A stretch of 60,000 nucleotides of DNA from Bolinopsis microptera (lineage: Eukaryota > Ctenophora > Tentaculata > Lobata > Bolinopsidae), in the NCBI RefSeq assembly GCF_026151205.1, contig NC_087081.1, positions 11,225,113 to 11,285,112 on the forward strand, in the 5' to 3' direction. The translations under genes were made by a program, and so were the position numbers. Under the pieces are notes generated by a model. That model did no database searches and was not told where the DNA came from. It was given only the letters and a program-made list of their open reading frames with translations. Below, one piece after another: positions 34,731 to 46,074 of this stretch (the stretch's first letter is position 1; each line of letters starts with the position of its first letter).

Positions 34731-35884
34731 TCAAACAAGAGAACGGTCACTCCGTCACTTCATTTGGCACCCCCTACCACTACATGGGATCTAAATCTTC
34801 AGAAAATGTGCCACCAATTCCTGAGGAACTCAAACCATTATTTGATGAAATGAATAAAGTACAAACTGAACTTTTTAACAAGAGCTACCCGGATCAGCCC
34901 CACCTGACGGCCCCGGTTATCAATTCATGTCTCATCAACAGATATGATGGCTCTGATAGTCACCTGCCTAACCATTCAGACCGTGAAGTGACCATCCATC
35001 CAGAATCATCAATACTTACCTTGTCTCTCGGCCAGATCTGCAACATCAAGTTCACTGAATGTGACTCTAGAACTGAATCCTCTCTTGAATGTCATGATCG
35101 CTCCCTGTACATAATGAGCCGTAGATCTCAAGAAGTTTACAGCCATATGATTGAGCGTGGCTCAATATCAGATGGTATTAGGTATTCGCTGACCTTTCGT
35201 GCTGTTAGCTGGACAAATAAAAATTGCACAAGTTTACATGGTGATTCAAACACAGGCTTCTTGCGTTTTGGGTCTGACAAGAGGGGTACCTTTGGCGAAC
35301 TCATGCCAGGTCAAAAGTTCTGGGCTCCCAGAATTGAAGATATCAACCCTGTGTCCTGCATGGGTTACGCCAATGTGGTGCTCCACTGTGGGATCAATGA
35401 CGTGAGACAGCCTGATATTAGTTGTGAGAATGATGTTGCTGATTGTTATAATAAACTCAAGCTGAAAATTAAACAAATTAAGAATCTTAGCCCCAGCACT
35501 AGAGCTGTTTTTGTTTGTAAACTGCTGCCTACTAAGGACTTAGAGCTGAATGTAAAAGTTAATGCATTTAATAGACTGATTCATTTCGACCTGCTCCCTA
35601 CATGTAAGGATGTCGTATGTGTTAAGGGTTTCGAAAAGTTTGCCTGCAACTATGGTCTTGCGGACGAACTGTCGAAACAATTCGACAGACATGGTCGACT
35701 TGATACACTTCATCTCAACAAGTTAGGGGCAAGAGTCCTTGCTGGACTCATTAAACAATCTGTATTTATTAGGTTAAATGGCGGAGAAGACAGAAGAAAA
35801 CACATCGGCAAAGTCAATGGACGGCTATACAGCAACGTGGCTAGTGACCCGCCTGCACCGCAGCGGAGGGGACGGAACGGTTAA
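34682..35884 (+). CDS. LINE ORF1: AlkB-like 2OG-Fe(II) dioxygenase fused to SGNH hydrolase
   Basis: The frame codes 400 residues, but the first 17 or so come from the upstream transposon, so the true N-terminus is lost. Residues 25-175 match the AlkB fold: FGTPYHYMG, PPIPEEL, SCLINRYDGSDSHLPNHSD with the HxD pair (H98, D100), SSILTLSLGQ, the second histidine in QEVYSHM (H155), and RYSLTFR (R167, R173) for 2-oxoglutarate. Residues 183-355 are an SGNH/GDSL hydrolase: HGDSNTG (S189), LHCGINDVR (N239) and DTLHLNKLG (D341, H344). The stop at 35882-35884 precedes the ORF2 start by five bases. SGNH domains are known in ORF1 of CR1/L2-type LINEs; the AlkB part is unusual. All catalytic residues are present, so either activity is possible. 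Confidence 0.85.
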   Translation: MVQKFLKSEQVYFYFFFKQENGHSVTSFGTPYHYMGSKSSENVPPIPEELKPLFDEMNKVQTELFNKSYPDQPHLTAPVINSCLINRYDGSDSHLPNHSDREVTIHPESSILTLSLGQICNIKFTECDSRTESSLECHDRSLYIMSRRSQEVYSHMIERGSISDGIRYSLTFRAVSWTNKNCTSLHGDSNTGFLRFGSDKRGTFGELMPGQKFWAPRIEDINPVSCMGYANVVLHCGINDVRQPDISCENDVADCYNKLKLKIKQIKNLSPSTRAVFVCKLLPTKDLELNVKVNAFNRLIHFDLLPTCKDVVCVKGFEKFACNYGLADELSKQFDRHGRLDTLHLNKLGARVLAGLIKQSVFIRLNGGEDRRKHIGKVNGRLYSNVASDPPAPQRRGRNG

Positions 35885-35889
35885 CAGGT

Positions 35890-38800
35890 ATGGTTAATCG
35901 TGTTCAAAAGGAAATTTGTAGTCACTGTCTGAAGAATATTGGATTAGGGCTTCCCCACTTTGAATGTTTTAACTGCAATAGTATTCTCCATGCCAAATGT
36001 TTTAATCCTTCCAAAGCGCAAGTTATCAATGAAAACTTTTACTGCAACGAGTGTAAACATTCCATATCTAAAAAATACAATCCTTTTAAAGTAATGACCG
36101 ATCCTGAAGTTAATGACTGTGACCCATGTATCCAAAAGATGTCCGATGCTTTGGAAAACTGTAGATCCTATACAATTAAGGACTTTAACACACATATCAA
36201 ACCTTGTTTTGCAAGCAACTGCTCCATGATTTTCCAGAACATAGATGGCAATAAAACAAATTTTGATGCCTTTAGCATGGAACTAAACCGATTAGCCGAA
36301 AAATTTAAAATTATTGGACTTGCTGAAACCAATATTGGAATAGAGGAAAGCACTGTTTACCATCTTGAGGGGTACAATTGTTTCTATCAGGATAAACATA
36401 TCAATAAAGCGAAGGGAAGTGGAGTAGCATTGTACTTAAAGGACGAACTTAATGGAGTTGTAAACGAAGAATTATCATGGGTAACCAAAAATCTTGAAAC
36501 CCTATTTATTACTATTCAACATGATGAACCTGTACATGTAGGAGTACTGTACCGTCCTCCTAGTGGGGACTCCTCAGAGGCACTAAATGAACTTAGAAAA
36601 ATTATTGAATCATGCCCAAAAAAGAATGCTTACATACTAGGTGACTTTAACATTAATCTACATGATGAAAACAGTAAACTTGTTCAAGACTTTGAAAACC
36701 TTATTCTAGGTCTAGGTTTATCACCACTTATTTCTACTTCCACGCATCATAAACCAGGATGTAACGAATCGTGTATTGACAACATACTCACCAACAACAT
36801 AGAAAACTCTATCTGCTCTGGAACAATTAGTACCTGCATCAGTCACCATCATGCTGTATTCCATATATTCAACTCACCCCTAGTCAGTACTGAGGTTCAT
36901 GAACAAAACTATTTCCAGTACTATGACTACTGTGCAAAAAATGTGGACAAATTTGTGGAAGTACTAGACAATGAATTAACTAGTGATCCACCAGAAGACT
37001 TCAGTAATTTTTTCACTGTATTTAATCATCAACTAGACAGTGCATGTAAACTAAGCCAGCCTAAGTGTTCTAAACGTACTGCTAAGAATAATCCATGGAT
37101 TACATCTGGCCTGATTGCCTCTATAAATAGAAAACATGAGCTTTATGACCTGTGGAAAAAGGCAGTTAAGAAGAAATGCCTCAACGCCTCTTCAACCAAC
37201 CATGCAGACTGTCTTACCCTTTGTTTTAATTGTACAAATAAAGTAACACGTCATGAAGAATTTAAGGCACACCGGAAGTTATTAAACCACCTTATTAATT
37301 CTGCAAAACGTAAGTATCATGGTGTTAAGATTACAGAATGCGCTGGAGATAGTAAGAAAACTTGGCAGATAATTAATGAACTGCGTGGTAAGAAGAGACG
37401 TGAGATTAAACCTAACTTTGTGATAAATAACGAGCGTGTGATTAATCGGCGTGTAATTGCAAATGAGTTCAATAAATACTTTGCCTCTATTGCAGCTAAC
37501 TTGAACGAAGCATACTCTGGTGACTTCTTAAGAATAAATTCCCTGCCGTCATTTACTGATTACCTGCCCACATCAGTTACGTCCAGTATTTTTCTTTGTG
37601 ATTGTGACTGTATTGAGATTAAAGAGATCATAAACGAACTAAAAAACGGGAAATCTAGTGACATACCTATTCATGTGATCAAGAAGTCGTGTCAAATTAC
37701 TGCACCGTACTTAGCTAGATACTTTAATAAATGCATGCAAGAAGGCCACTTTCCCGATGAATTAAAAACTGGGAGAATCAGCCCCATTTACAAAAAAGAA
37801 GATGAACAGCTTTTAGAAAACTATAGACCAGTATCAACTCTACCTGTATTCGGGAAAATTCTAGAAAAGTTAATATATAAGCGGCTCTATAGTTTCCTTA
37901 CTTCCAAGGGTATAATACATGAAAACCAGTTCGGCTTTAGAAAAGGACACTCCACCAGCCATGCACTGAACTACTCTGTAGAACATATAGAATCGTTAAT
38001 TAGTAAAAAGCAACATGTCCTAGGGGTCTTTATCGATCTCTCAAAAGCCTTTGACACTCTAGACCACTGTAAACTAACTACAAAATTAAACAACTATGGC
38101 ATAAGAGGAAATGCTCTGAATCTTATCTCTAGTTATTTGTCTAATAGGAAACAATTTGTAAACGTTTTGGATACCAAATCTGATGAATTACCGGTTGAAT
38201 TCGGGGTCCCTCAGGGTAGTGTATTAGGACCTCTACTTTTCCTACTGTACATCAATGACATATGCAATATAACTAAAAAGGGTAAATTTGTCTTATTTGC
38301 AGACGATACTAATATATTTGTCGCTGCCGATTCGAGAAATAAAGCATATGAATTGGCTAATGAAGTACTACAGGCCGTAAACAAGTATATGGGAGTTAAC
38401 CTACTGCACATTAATGTAAAGAAGTGTTGTTACATGTATTTTTCTCCCTCTAAACGTAATAATAACGAATTAGATGCCGATATAGATAGCCAAAACTTGT
38501 CCATTAATAACAAAATAATTAAACGTGTAAGTCAGACAAAGTTTCTCGGAGTAATCATGGATGATAAATTGAGCTGGAAACCACATATATCATCCCTCAA
38601 CAAGAAACTAAGAAGTGCTTGTGGACGTATCTACCGTATTAAGAAATGCTTACCAGAATCACTATATAAACAAATATATCATTCTCTCTTTGAATCACAC
38701 CTAGGTTATGCTATTTCTGTCTGGGGAGGTATTCCCAATAATCAGTTAAAACCACTATTTATTACTCAAAAGAAGTGTATCAGGATTCTATTTGGAGACT

Positions 38801-39234
38801 ATGAAGCTTATGTAGACAAATTCAAGACATGTGCTAGAGCAAGACCAATTAATTCTCAACGTCTAGGATCTGAATTCTATGTTAAAGAGTCCACTAAGCC
38901 TCTATTCACAAAACATGAATTACTTGTTACTGAGAACCTGTACCGATACCGTTGTTTAATGGAACTTTTTAAGATCATTAAGTCACGAGTACCAATTTCG
39001 TTATACTACTTATTCAACATATCAAATAGGAAAGATAATCTGTTCATTACACCCTCTCCAACTAATCAATTTATTTATAAATCTGCATGGCTGTGGAACG
39101 AATTCCGTAAAGTTGGCCCGTTAAATTTCACCTCCACATGCGGATCTGTCAAGAATTTACTTAAACAGTCACTTCTAAGAGCTCAAAACCGGTATGGAAC
39201 TGAGTGGTGTGACAGAAATTTCACTGAATTCTGA
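35890..39234 (+). CDS. LINE ORF2: PHD-type finger, APE endonuclease, reverse transcriptase (intact)
   Basis: It codes 1,114 residues without a break. Residues 9-57 form a C4HC3 finger (CSHC, CFNC, HAKC, CNEC). APE-type endonuclease motifs follow: FQNIDGNKTNFDAF, IIGLAETNIG, AYILGDFNINLHD, SCIDNILTNN and CISHHHAVFHIF, the last in place of the usual SDH. RT motifs: NYRPVSTLPVFGKILEKLIY, ENQFGFRKGHSTSHAL, GVFIDLSKAFDTLDH, GVPQGSVLGPLLFLLYIND and FVLFADDTNIFV (catalytic FADD). A CR1/L2-like C-terminus follows, with QTKFLGVIMDDKLSW and SVWGGIPNNQLKPL. The protein would nick and reverse-transcribe its own RNA. The long intact frame suggests recent activity. A second, broken copy lies at 41296-42887. 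Confidence 0.92.
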   Translation: MVNRVQKEICSHCLKNIGLGLPHFECFNCNSILHAKCFNPSKAQVINENFYCNECKHSISKKYNPFKVMTDPEVNDCDPCIQKMSDALENCRSYTIKDFNTHIKPCFASNCSMIFQNIDGNKTNFDAFSMELNRLAEKFKIIGLAETNIGIEESTVYHLEGYNCFYQDKHINKAKGSGVALYLKDELNGVVNEELSWVTKNLETLFITIQHDEPVHVGVLYRPPSGDSSEALNELRKIIESCPKKNAYILGDFNINLHDENSKLVQDFENLILGLGLSPLISTSTHHKPGCNESCIDNILTNNIENSICSGTISTCISHHHAVFHIFNSPLVSTEVHEQNYFQYYDYCAKNVDKFVEVLDNELTSDPPEDFSNFFTVFNHQLDSACKLSQPKCSKRTAKNNPWITSGLIASINRKHELYDLWKKAVKKKCLNASSTNHADCLTLCFNCTNKVTRHEEFKAHRKLLNHLINSAKRKYHGVKITECAGDSKKTWQIINELRGKKRREIKPNFVINNERVINRRVIANEFNKYFASIAANLNEAYSGDFLRINSLPSFTDYLPTSVTSSIFLCDCDCIEIKEIINELKNGKSSDIPIHVIKKSCQITAPYLARYFNKCMQEGHFPDELKTGRISPIYKKEDEQLLENYRPVSTLPVFGKILEKLIYKRLYSFLTSKGIIHENQFGFRKGHSTSHALNYSVEHIESLISKKQHVLGVFIDLSKAFDTLDHCKLTTKLNNYGIRGNALNLISSYLSNRKQFVNVLDTKSDELPVEFGVPQGSVLGPLLFLLYINDICNITKKGKFVLFADDTNIFVAADSRNKAYELANEVLQAVNKYMGVNLLHINVKKCCYMYFSPSKRNNNELDADIDSQNLSINNKIIKRVSQTKFLGVIMDDKLSWKPHISSLNKKLRSACGRIYRIKKCLPESLYKQIYHSLFESHLGYAISVWGGIPNNQLKPLFITQKKCIRILFGDYEAYVDKFKTCARARPINSQRLGSEFYVKESTKPLFTKHELLVTENLYRYRCLMELFKIIKSRVPISLYYLFNISNRKDNLFITPSPTNQFIYKSAWLWNEFRKVGPLNFTSTCGSVKNLLKQSLLRAQNRYGTEWCDRNFTEF

Positions 39235-39389
39235 TTATGAAGTGATATTCATTTGCCTGTTATTCCCACTTAAGCACTTACTGACTGACAAGCTTATCTA
39301 TGAATACCATGCTTGAATTTAGGTAAACAACATACAACTCATTTCCAAGTTACGCTGAGCGCAACCGCCGAATGACTCAGCAATATTGA

Positions 39390-39434
39390 AACGCGCGCGC
39401 ATAGCATTGCGCGCCGATGCTATGCGCGCGCGTT
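39390..39434. repeat. GC-rich hairpin with CG-alternating arms
   Basis: Arms AACGCGCGCGCATAGCAT and its exact complement are separated by tgcgcgccg. The alternating purine-pyrimidine arms could adopt Z-DNA or a cruciform. Confidence 0.8.
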
Positions 39435-41295
39435 GTCGGCCGAAACTTGGGAAGTTCCCGCTCTAATATTCAGACGACAGTGATGACTCATTAAGAGCAC
39501 TAATTTCGACCACTTTCCCGGTCGAACCATACCAAATCAAACTAATTGACCCACGTGTATAGCCAATGTCCTGGCGGTGCTGAGCCGATGTAAAACTCTT
39601 CTGTAAACTCTTTTGTCTCTTGTAACTTGTTTATATTTCATATTTTAGTTATACTGTGTACTGTGTACAATAGTTATAGCGTATAGTGTGTGTAGTGTGT
39701 AGTGGTTATTTTGTTGTGACGTGTCACTTTATACTTTGCTACCAACGTCAGCCTTGACTTACCATTTATTGTAATTGGTACAGCATATATCAAAACTAAA
39801 ACACTGTTTTCGATCTGACGGGTGATGGGCTCTCTCTGATGGGACACAGTTCTAGGGGGTACCCGGGGTACGAGTTAACGAATAGTGTTCGTGTCCTTCC
39901 ACAATCCCCTCTCATTGTGTTTTTGACGGAGGAGAAGCCTAGTTCATCCGTCTGCATCGCTTAATCGAGTTGAAAATTTAGCCAATAACAAACTAAATTA
40001 CATGTTAGACTGATAGCAGGTGTAGAGTTTATAACATACAAATTCTAAATTTTTGACGGCTGACGATGGTAAGTCGCTACGTTTAATTCGGGACTTTTAT
40101 AGTCTTAAGTCTTGGAGCTCAAAATGTCTCGTGCTGTGGGCCGTATAAACGGCGCACACCACCGCCCCGCCTTACTTCACGGTTGCGGGGCGGAGCTGGT
40201 GCCGTTTGTCTCGGCCTCAAGTGGCGAGTGCTTGCCCATCGAATACACGATTGAAACACTAATTATTTATTGGAATTCTACAGTTTCCAAAACGAAGTAC
40301 GAAGATATATTAACTTTGAGCTTTGTTTTGGCGACTGCTTCATCGATGGGCGAGTAGGTATTTGTTGTTTAGCAGTGTTGAATATTGGAGCAATTATATA
40401 ATGTATATCTCCATCATAATATAGGCTAGTGTAAAGATATATAATCAAGAATACAAACAAACGCGATGTTATTTAAACACATATGTTTACGTCAATTATT
40501 ACTAAAATTAATATTCTTTTTGCTTTGATATAATTACATGTCACATGGATTAATGGATTAGTTGAATGAAACGTGTGCTACAAATGTCTACGCCTCACGC
40601 AGAACTGCGTACCGCTCAGTACTAATTCATGCTTGAGCGGTACTGCTGTTCACAGTGGCGCGCACTCAATTTAATCACAATAAATAACGAGCGCGCGGTT
40701 TTTTGGAATCTCTCCATTATTATATTAATTAGATCGCAGTGCTCACGGCCTGTACTGAGTAAACGACAGAAATATCTTTTAAATTATTTTGCTTCTGAAA
40801 TTTTGGCTCTAGTAATTAAGAAATGTGACATGTAATTGTAAGTTAACAATTAAATAGATCCTGTGCGCGGCGCCTACAGCTGACCTACGAATTTCTGAAC
40901 AATTTTAAATTTTGGCTGTGTGCGCGGCGTACTGTATATGGGTTTGAAATTGAAATTTGAATTTATTTATGAATATAACATTATGTATTGATTATTTGTG
41001 GTAAATAAAAATTTTTCTTTCCTAAAAAAATTTTTCTTTCCTATCGTGCACTGCACCCCTATTTATATTATATTGATTGTTACCTAGTTAAATGAAGAAA
41101 CAAAAATGGTCAGACAGTCTTTAATTTTAGTTAATCCTATTTTTATTTAAATGTACAATCAAATATTACAAACAAATTTGGAGGACTTTCAACTTCGCCG
41201 CTTGGACGCGCCGCGCAAACTAAGTAAAACTAAATTTAAGTAAAACAAAATTTAAGTAGATCAAAATTTGAATAGATCAAAAATACCGCTGATAT
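39435..41295. other. Non-coding DNA
   Basis: No gene supported. Seen: a GC-rich patch (40120-40240, cgccccgcc ... gcggggcgg inverted pair), a hairpin acgcagaactgcgt near 40598, a doubled aaaaatttttctttcct (41010-41043) and degenerate aagtaaaac repeats near 41220-41280. I could not recognise a tRNA or SINE in the GC-rich patch. Confidence 0.5.
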
Positions 41296-41377
41296 AAAGA
41301 ATAGTGTTTTTACACCATTTGTTCAGAAAGTAGAGATGATCCAAGCGCTTAACCCCAAAGCAAATATATTGTGTGTC

Positions 41378-41537
41378 CGTTACCTGGGGACCTCAGGCTA
41401 TTATGTTCATTCACATAGCCATGTATATACGCGTACGGCGGTCGCGCGCTACTGCAAGCGAGAGGGCTCTGGTTAGAGCAATTATGTTCATAAACATAGA
41501 GATTTGGCGGAATGACAGGCTGAGCGCGGCCCAGTAA
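41378..41537 (+). mobile_element. MITE of the TTACTGGG family, copy 3, inside the LINE
   Basis: It begins TTACCTGGGG and ends GGCCCAGTAA, with flank tgtgtccg repeated (41370-41377 and 41538-41545). Removing it rejoins the SGNH coding frame (NILCP then LLPTK). It is 160 bp, longer in the middle than copies 1 and 2. Confidence 0.85.
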
Positions 41538-41757
41538 TGTGTCCGCTGCTGCCGACCAAACTCGTTGAGCTAAATCGTAAAGTTGTACATTATAATGAAT
41601 TAACTTTTAAGGAGCTGCTCCATTCCAACTTTGGTGTGAATTTGGTACCTGGTTTTGACATGTTCTGTGATGAGGCTGGGCTCCTAAGTCAGCAATTCTC
41701 TAGGAACATTGGACGAAACCAGAAACCGGACTATTTACACCTCAATTGGAGTGGTAC

Positions 41758-42346
41758 TAGGCGGTGCACGATAAAAATAAACTTGCTCGGATTTTCAAAA
41801 TTTGTGTACCATCGTTTTCTAGAGACTGTGAGAATTTTCACAGTACCAAATTTATCATACCTTTTTGGAATGATCATTGAGTTTCGCCTAGGTGCCATAT
41901 TTGATGGTGCGCGGCTTTTGGAGCAAAATTAGGTGTAAAAGTCGCGTAATTTGACGAAATTCGTTGATTTTTGTCGTATTATTTTGTCATATCTTCAGTT
42001 CCTGAACATGAATCATGCTGAAAATTTGTCAGAACCTTCCAATCATACTTAACTACCGAACCTAATTTAGTTGGGAGAGATTGGCCTTGATTAAGAGGTC
42101 TAAAAATGACAAAATAGGTATAAATTCGTTGATAACTCAAATTCTGAGCATCGAAATTGCTCAAACTAAATTAGGTTCCGTAGAACATAAGTGTTTACGT
42201 AAGCTGACCAAATTTCAACAAAATTGTTATATGGGAAGTATTATAACTTTTCGATTGTTTCCAAAATAATGTGCTGGCCGAAATAAGAGCTAAAAAACCA
42301 TTCAATGGTCAGCGCGCGCGTCTTATTGTCGATGGCGCACTGCCTA
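41758..42346 (-). mobile_element. TAGG-family element, full copy, inside the LINE
   Basis: Its ends are TAGGCGGTGCACGAT and GATGGCGCACTGCCTA. The flank gtggtac is repeated (41751-41757 and 42347-42353). Its body is the reverse complement of 46075-46670. No transposase. Confidence 0.85.
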
Positions 42347-42887
42347 GTGGTACAGCAAAACTGGGGTTTCTACTTTCTTATACGTGATACAATACTTTTA
42401 AGGATGAATGGAGGGACTGATAGAAGGAAGAAGAGATCGGATAAAGTTGACAATCGCTTATACTCCCAGACGATGGGTGGTTCCTCTCCTGCTGCTGCTG
42501 CGACTCAACAAGGGGAAGGTTACGTACCGTACACATGAATAAATTGACCAAAGAGGTATAGTATGCCCTGTCTGTACAAAATTCATTTCCATTGGCCAAT
42601 TCATTGCTGAATGTTGTAGGTGTGACTGTGCTATGCACCATAAATGCTATACTAAATCCAGTACAAACAAAATATATGAAGATTTTTACTGCCCTAACTG
42701 TGTACACTTAGCAAGTACTCGTTACAATCCGTTTATATATGAAGATACTGCCTCTGAAAATAATAGTACTGACATTGATAAAACGCTTGTAAACATCAAC
42801 CGACTACTCAATAACTGTAACCCATATAATGTTAAAGAATTTAATAAAACATTTTGCAACCAAATGAACGAGTACTCATCATTATAG

Positions 42888-43191
42888 AATAGATTTTAAG
42901 ATTGCCCTACTTGCCTACAAGTGTTTAAATAATATAGCTCCTCCTTACTTAAAAGAGTTGATATCTCCTAGGCGGCAAAGTTTTAAAAATGTACGTCTTG
43001 ATAATGATTATTTTTACCTTAGTTTTCCGCCCTCTCCTAACTTAAACTATGTAAACACAGAAAAAGCCTTTAGTCACTGTGCAGTTAAAGTATTTAATTC
43101 CTTGCCATACGACATAAGATCAGCTGAGTCAGTTACATCTTTCAAGACAAAACTTAAAACATACTTCTTTTCTCTAGCATTTGATTGATTT
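42888..43191 (+). pseudogene. C-terminal end of a different LINE, fused to the preceding one
   Basis: The frame reads RIDFKIALLAYKCLNNIAPP, YLKELI, KAFSHCAVKVFNSLPYDIRS and VTSFKTKLKTYFFSLAF, then stops. This is the common C-terminal module of CR1/L2-type LINEs, but it does not match the C-terminus of the ORF2 at 35890-39234. Confidence 0.75.
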
Positions 43192-44809
43192 TGCATTTAC
43201 ATAGGTAAAATGAATTTGTCATGTCTAATTTTCAATTAAACTAAGCTCAGTTAATGTAAGAGCAGCTTTAGAAAGCACTGGAGTTTATCTCCAGGATTAA
43301 ATTATATCGAGTTGTATGATTTAGCTATAAGGCGGTCTATAGATGTGGATACTGGTGGGGAGGTGAAACACATTTGTTTACTTTAATAGTGAGCACATGT
43401 TCGGCGGGTTGAGGAGGTGAAACACATTTGTTTACATTTTTAGGGTAAGCACATGTTCGGCGGGTTGAAGAGGTGATACATATTTTGTATTATAGAAGGC
43501 TTGTAACACTTGTAACGCTTTCTAGTTACCCCCCTTTGAAGGCCCCGAATTATTTTCTGAACGAAACCTCAAAAATAACCGAGAAATCGACCTTCTTATT
43601 AACTCATTTTGATGACTGTTTCTGACCTAAAATTGCACGAAAAATCGATTTAGCTAGGTTTCAGAACCTATAAACACTTCCTTATCCCTCAAAATTGATG
43701 TTTTATGGTTGATACGAGCAACAAGCAACATATGTTTTGATCCTTCGGTTCTACTCATGACCTAGGCAGTTAAGCTGAACCCGACAGATCGAGGCAATCC
43801 TCACCTTAACTGATCAAACTGGTACTAACACAATTTTCAGATATAAATGTTCTTTGCGGTACGTTTATTGCAGCTTTGCAACTTGAGTGAAGACCAGAGT
43901 ACGAAAACACACAGCAGGTAAGCAACTCACTTTTGGTGACTGTTCTTCACGAACATTCTGATCCTGTAACATATGAACAGGGAGATCGTCTCCTTAACAG
44001 ATCGGACAGGTACTATCACAATTTCCAGAGCACAGCATGATAACAAAGTCAAAAGAAACACAATGAAGGTAGGTTACGAACACCACAATATAACAATCAT
44101 ACTAACAACTGAATTAAATTTATTCTGACGACGGGCAGCCCTGATGTGCTCCGTGATCCTCAACGAGCGACCACTTGTAATAGAGGTGTTATGTCACGTG
44201 ACGCTGATCCGTCCAATTACATACAGGACGAGTCAGCAGACGGATATTATATCTTCTGTTTACCTTTCTTATCTGTATTTTACCCTTTGTTCACATTGTT
44301 ATCTCTACCACATCTCGGCTTGGCAAGGTCCGTGTGCAATATCTGCACCGCGGTAAACACGCCATGATTACGTCATGAACTTGAAATAGTGTGATTGTTG
44401 TACTTATATAACCGTGCCCATTGCCCACGTACAATGCAAACTGTTGGGGGGGGGGGGTTTAAGATAAACAACCGATCTTGATCTAGTGTGTTGGTCGCTC
44501 CTCCAACTGACTGTGATGCTAACCGTTCAATCATGAACGGAACATTAACATTGTTTAGTTATAGCATGTTTCGGTTTAATTTTTCAATTGCGGAGATTAG
44601 TATTATTAAAAACATTTACTCTAATAAAATGAGGTCGCGATTATGAACTGAGCTGAGTGAGATTCCAAATGATGAACTGTGCTTTAAGTTTACACCAACT
44701 GGAAGCAAAGGAATAATGCATATATCCATGAGAGCTCCTTTGCTTAACTTAGACAGCGGCATAAAAAGCGAATTAAATTTCAGGAGTTACACTAAACATC
44801 CCAGCGGGG

Positions 44810-45004
44810 ATGTGGGGCAAGACTCAGTCCACGCCGGAAGAAGTAGCAGCCAGCAGAAAAGTCAGCATCGCCTGCATCCACGTGGAACGCTCCATTGGCT
44901 ATCTGAAGCGGTACAAGATTTTGGGAAACAAAGTTGTGGCGAAGATGTTGCCACTTGTCAATTTGAACCCTGTTTTTTTAAGGGAGGTGGACACTGGACA
45001 GTGA
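44810..45004 (+). pseudogene. DDE transposase C-terminal fragment (ISL2EU/Harbinger-like)
   Basis: The 64-residue frame reads STPEEVAASRKVSIACIHVE followed by RSIGYLKRYKILGNKV. This is the conserved end of IS5-related DDE_Tnp_4 transposases (the usual pattern is R-I-A-S-x-R-I-H-V-E-R-A-I-G-R-x-K). The catalytic aspartates should lie upstream and are absent. It sits in the loop of the fold-back element. Confidence 0.72.
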
Positions 45005-46074
45005 TTTTTTTAAATAACCAGGTCTACCTAAATAACTAAAAAATTATGTTAATATTCTGTTCATGACTGGACGATAAGTTCCTACAATCCCCCCCCCCCC
45101 CAACAGTTTGCATTGTACTGTATGGGCTGTGGGCACGGTTACATTATAACGATCACGGATTACACAATTTTTAGTTCTGCATGACGTAATCATGGCGTGT
45201 TTACCGCGGTGCAGATATTGCACGCGGACCTTGCCAAGCCGAGATGTTGTAGAGATAACAATGTGAACAAAGGGTAAAATACAGATAAGAAAGGTAAACA
45301 GAAGATATAATATCCGTTTGCTGACTTGTCCTGTATGTAATTGGACGGATCAGCGTCACGTGACATAACACCTCTATTACAAGTGGTCGCTCGTTGAGGA
45401 TCACAGAGCACATCAGGGCTGCCCGTTGTCAGAATAAATTTAATTCAGTTGTTAGTATGATTGTTATATTGTGGTGTTCGTAACCTACCTTCATTGTGTT
45501 TCTTTTGACTTTGTTATCATGCTGTGCTCTGGAAATTGTGATAGTACCTGTCCGATCTGTTAAGGAGACGATCTCCCTGTTCATATGTTACAGGATCAGA
45601 ATGTTCGTGAAGAACAGTCACCAAAAGTGAGTTGCTTACCTGCTGTGTGTTTTCGTACTCTGGTCTTCACTCAAGTTGCAAAGCTGCAATAAACGTACCG
45701 CAAAGAACATTTATATCTGAAAATTGTGTTAGTACCAGTTTGATCAGTTAAGGTGAGGATTGCCTCGATCTGTCGGGTTCAGCTTAACTGCCTAGGTCAT
45801 GAGTAGAACCGAAGGATCAAAACATATGTTGCTTGTTGCTCGTATCAACCATAAAACATCAATTTTGAGGGATAAGGAAGTGTTTATAGGTTCTGAAACC
45901 TAGCTAAATCGATTTTTCGTGCAATTTTAGGTCAGAAACAGTCATCAAAATGAGTTAATAAGAAGGTCGATTTCTCGGTTATTTTTGAGGTTTCGTTCAG
46001 AAAATAATTCGGGGCCTTCAAAGGGGGGTAACTATATAAAAAGCGTTACAAGTGTTACAAGCCTTCTATAATAC

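Larger units (their letters stand above)
41296..42887 (+). pseudogene. Second copy of the SGNH/PHD LINE, broken and with two nested MITEs
   Basis: The reading pieces are FVQKVEMIQALNPKANILC (41310-41377), LLPTKLVELNRKVVHYNELT onward (41546-41757, ending DYLHLNWSG with the SGNH D-x-x-H) and a segment after 42347 ending in a TGA at 42536. An ORF2 start region follows with a C4HC3 finger (CPVC, CCRC, HHKC, CPNC) and RYNPFIYEDTASE. They align with ORF1/ORF2 at 34682-39234 but are clearly diverged. The AlkB part, endonuclease and RT are missing. The copy ends at 42884 in a TAG just before unrelated LINE sequence. Confidence 0.8.

Noticed and set aside
40112-40357. GC-rich ORF with an ATG, considered as a small gene or tRNA-derived element
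   Set aside because: No domain, no clear A/B box, and the composition peak is explained by an inverted cgccccgcc/gcggggcgg pair.
44146-45411. Pairs of similar short ORFs (MLRDPQRATTC.../MLCDPQRATTC...) on both strands
   Set aside because: They are mirror images caused by the inverted arms of the fold-back transposon, with no known domain.
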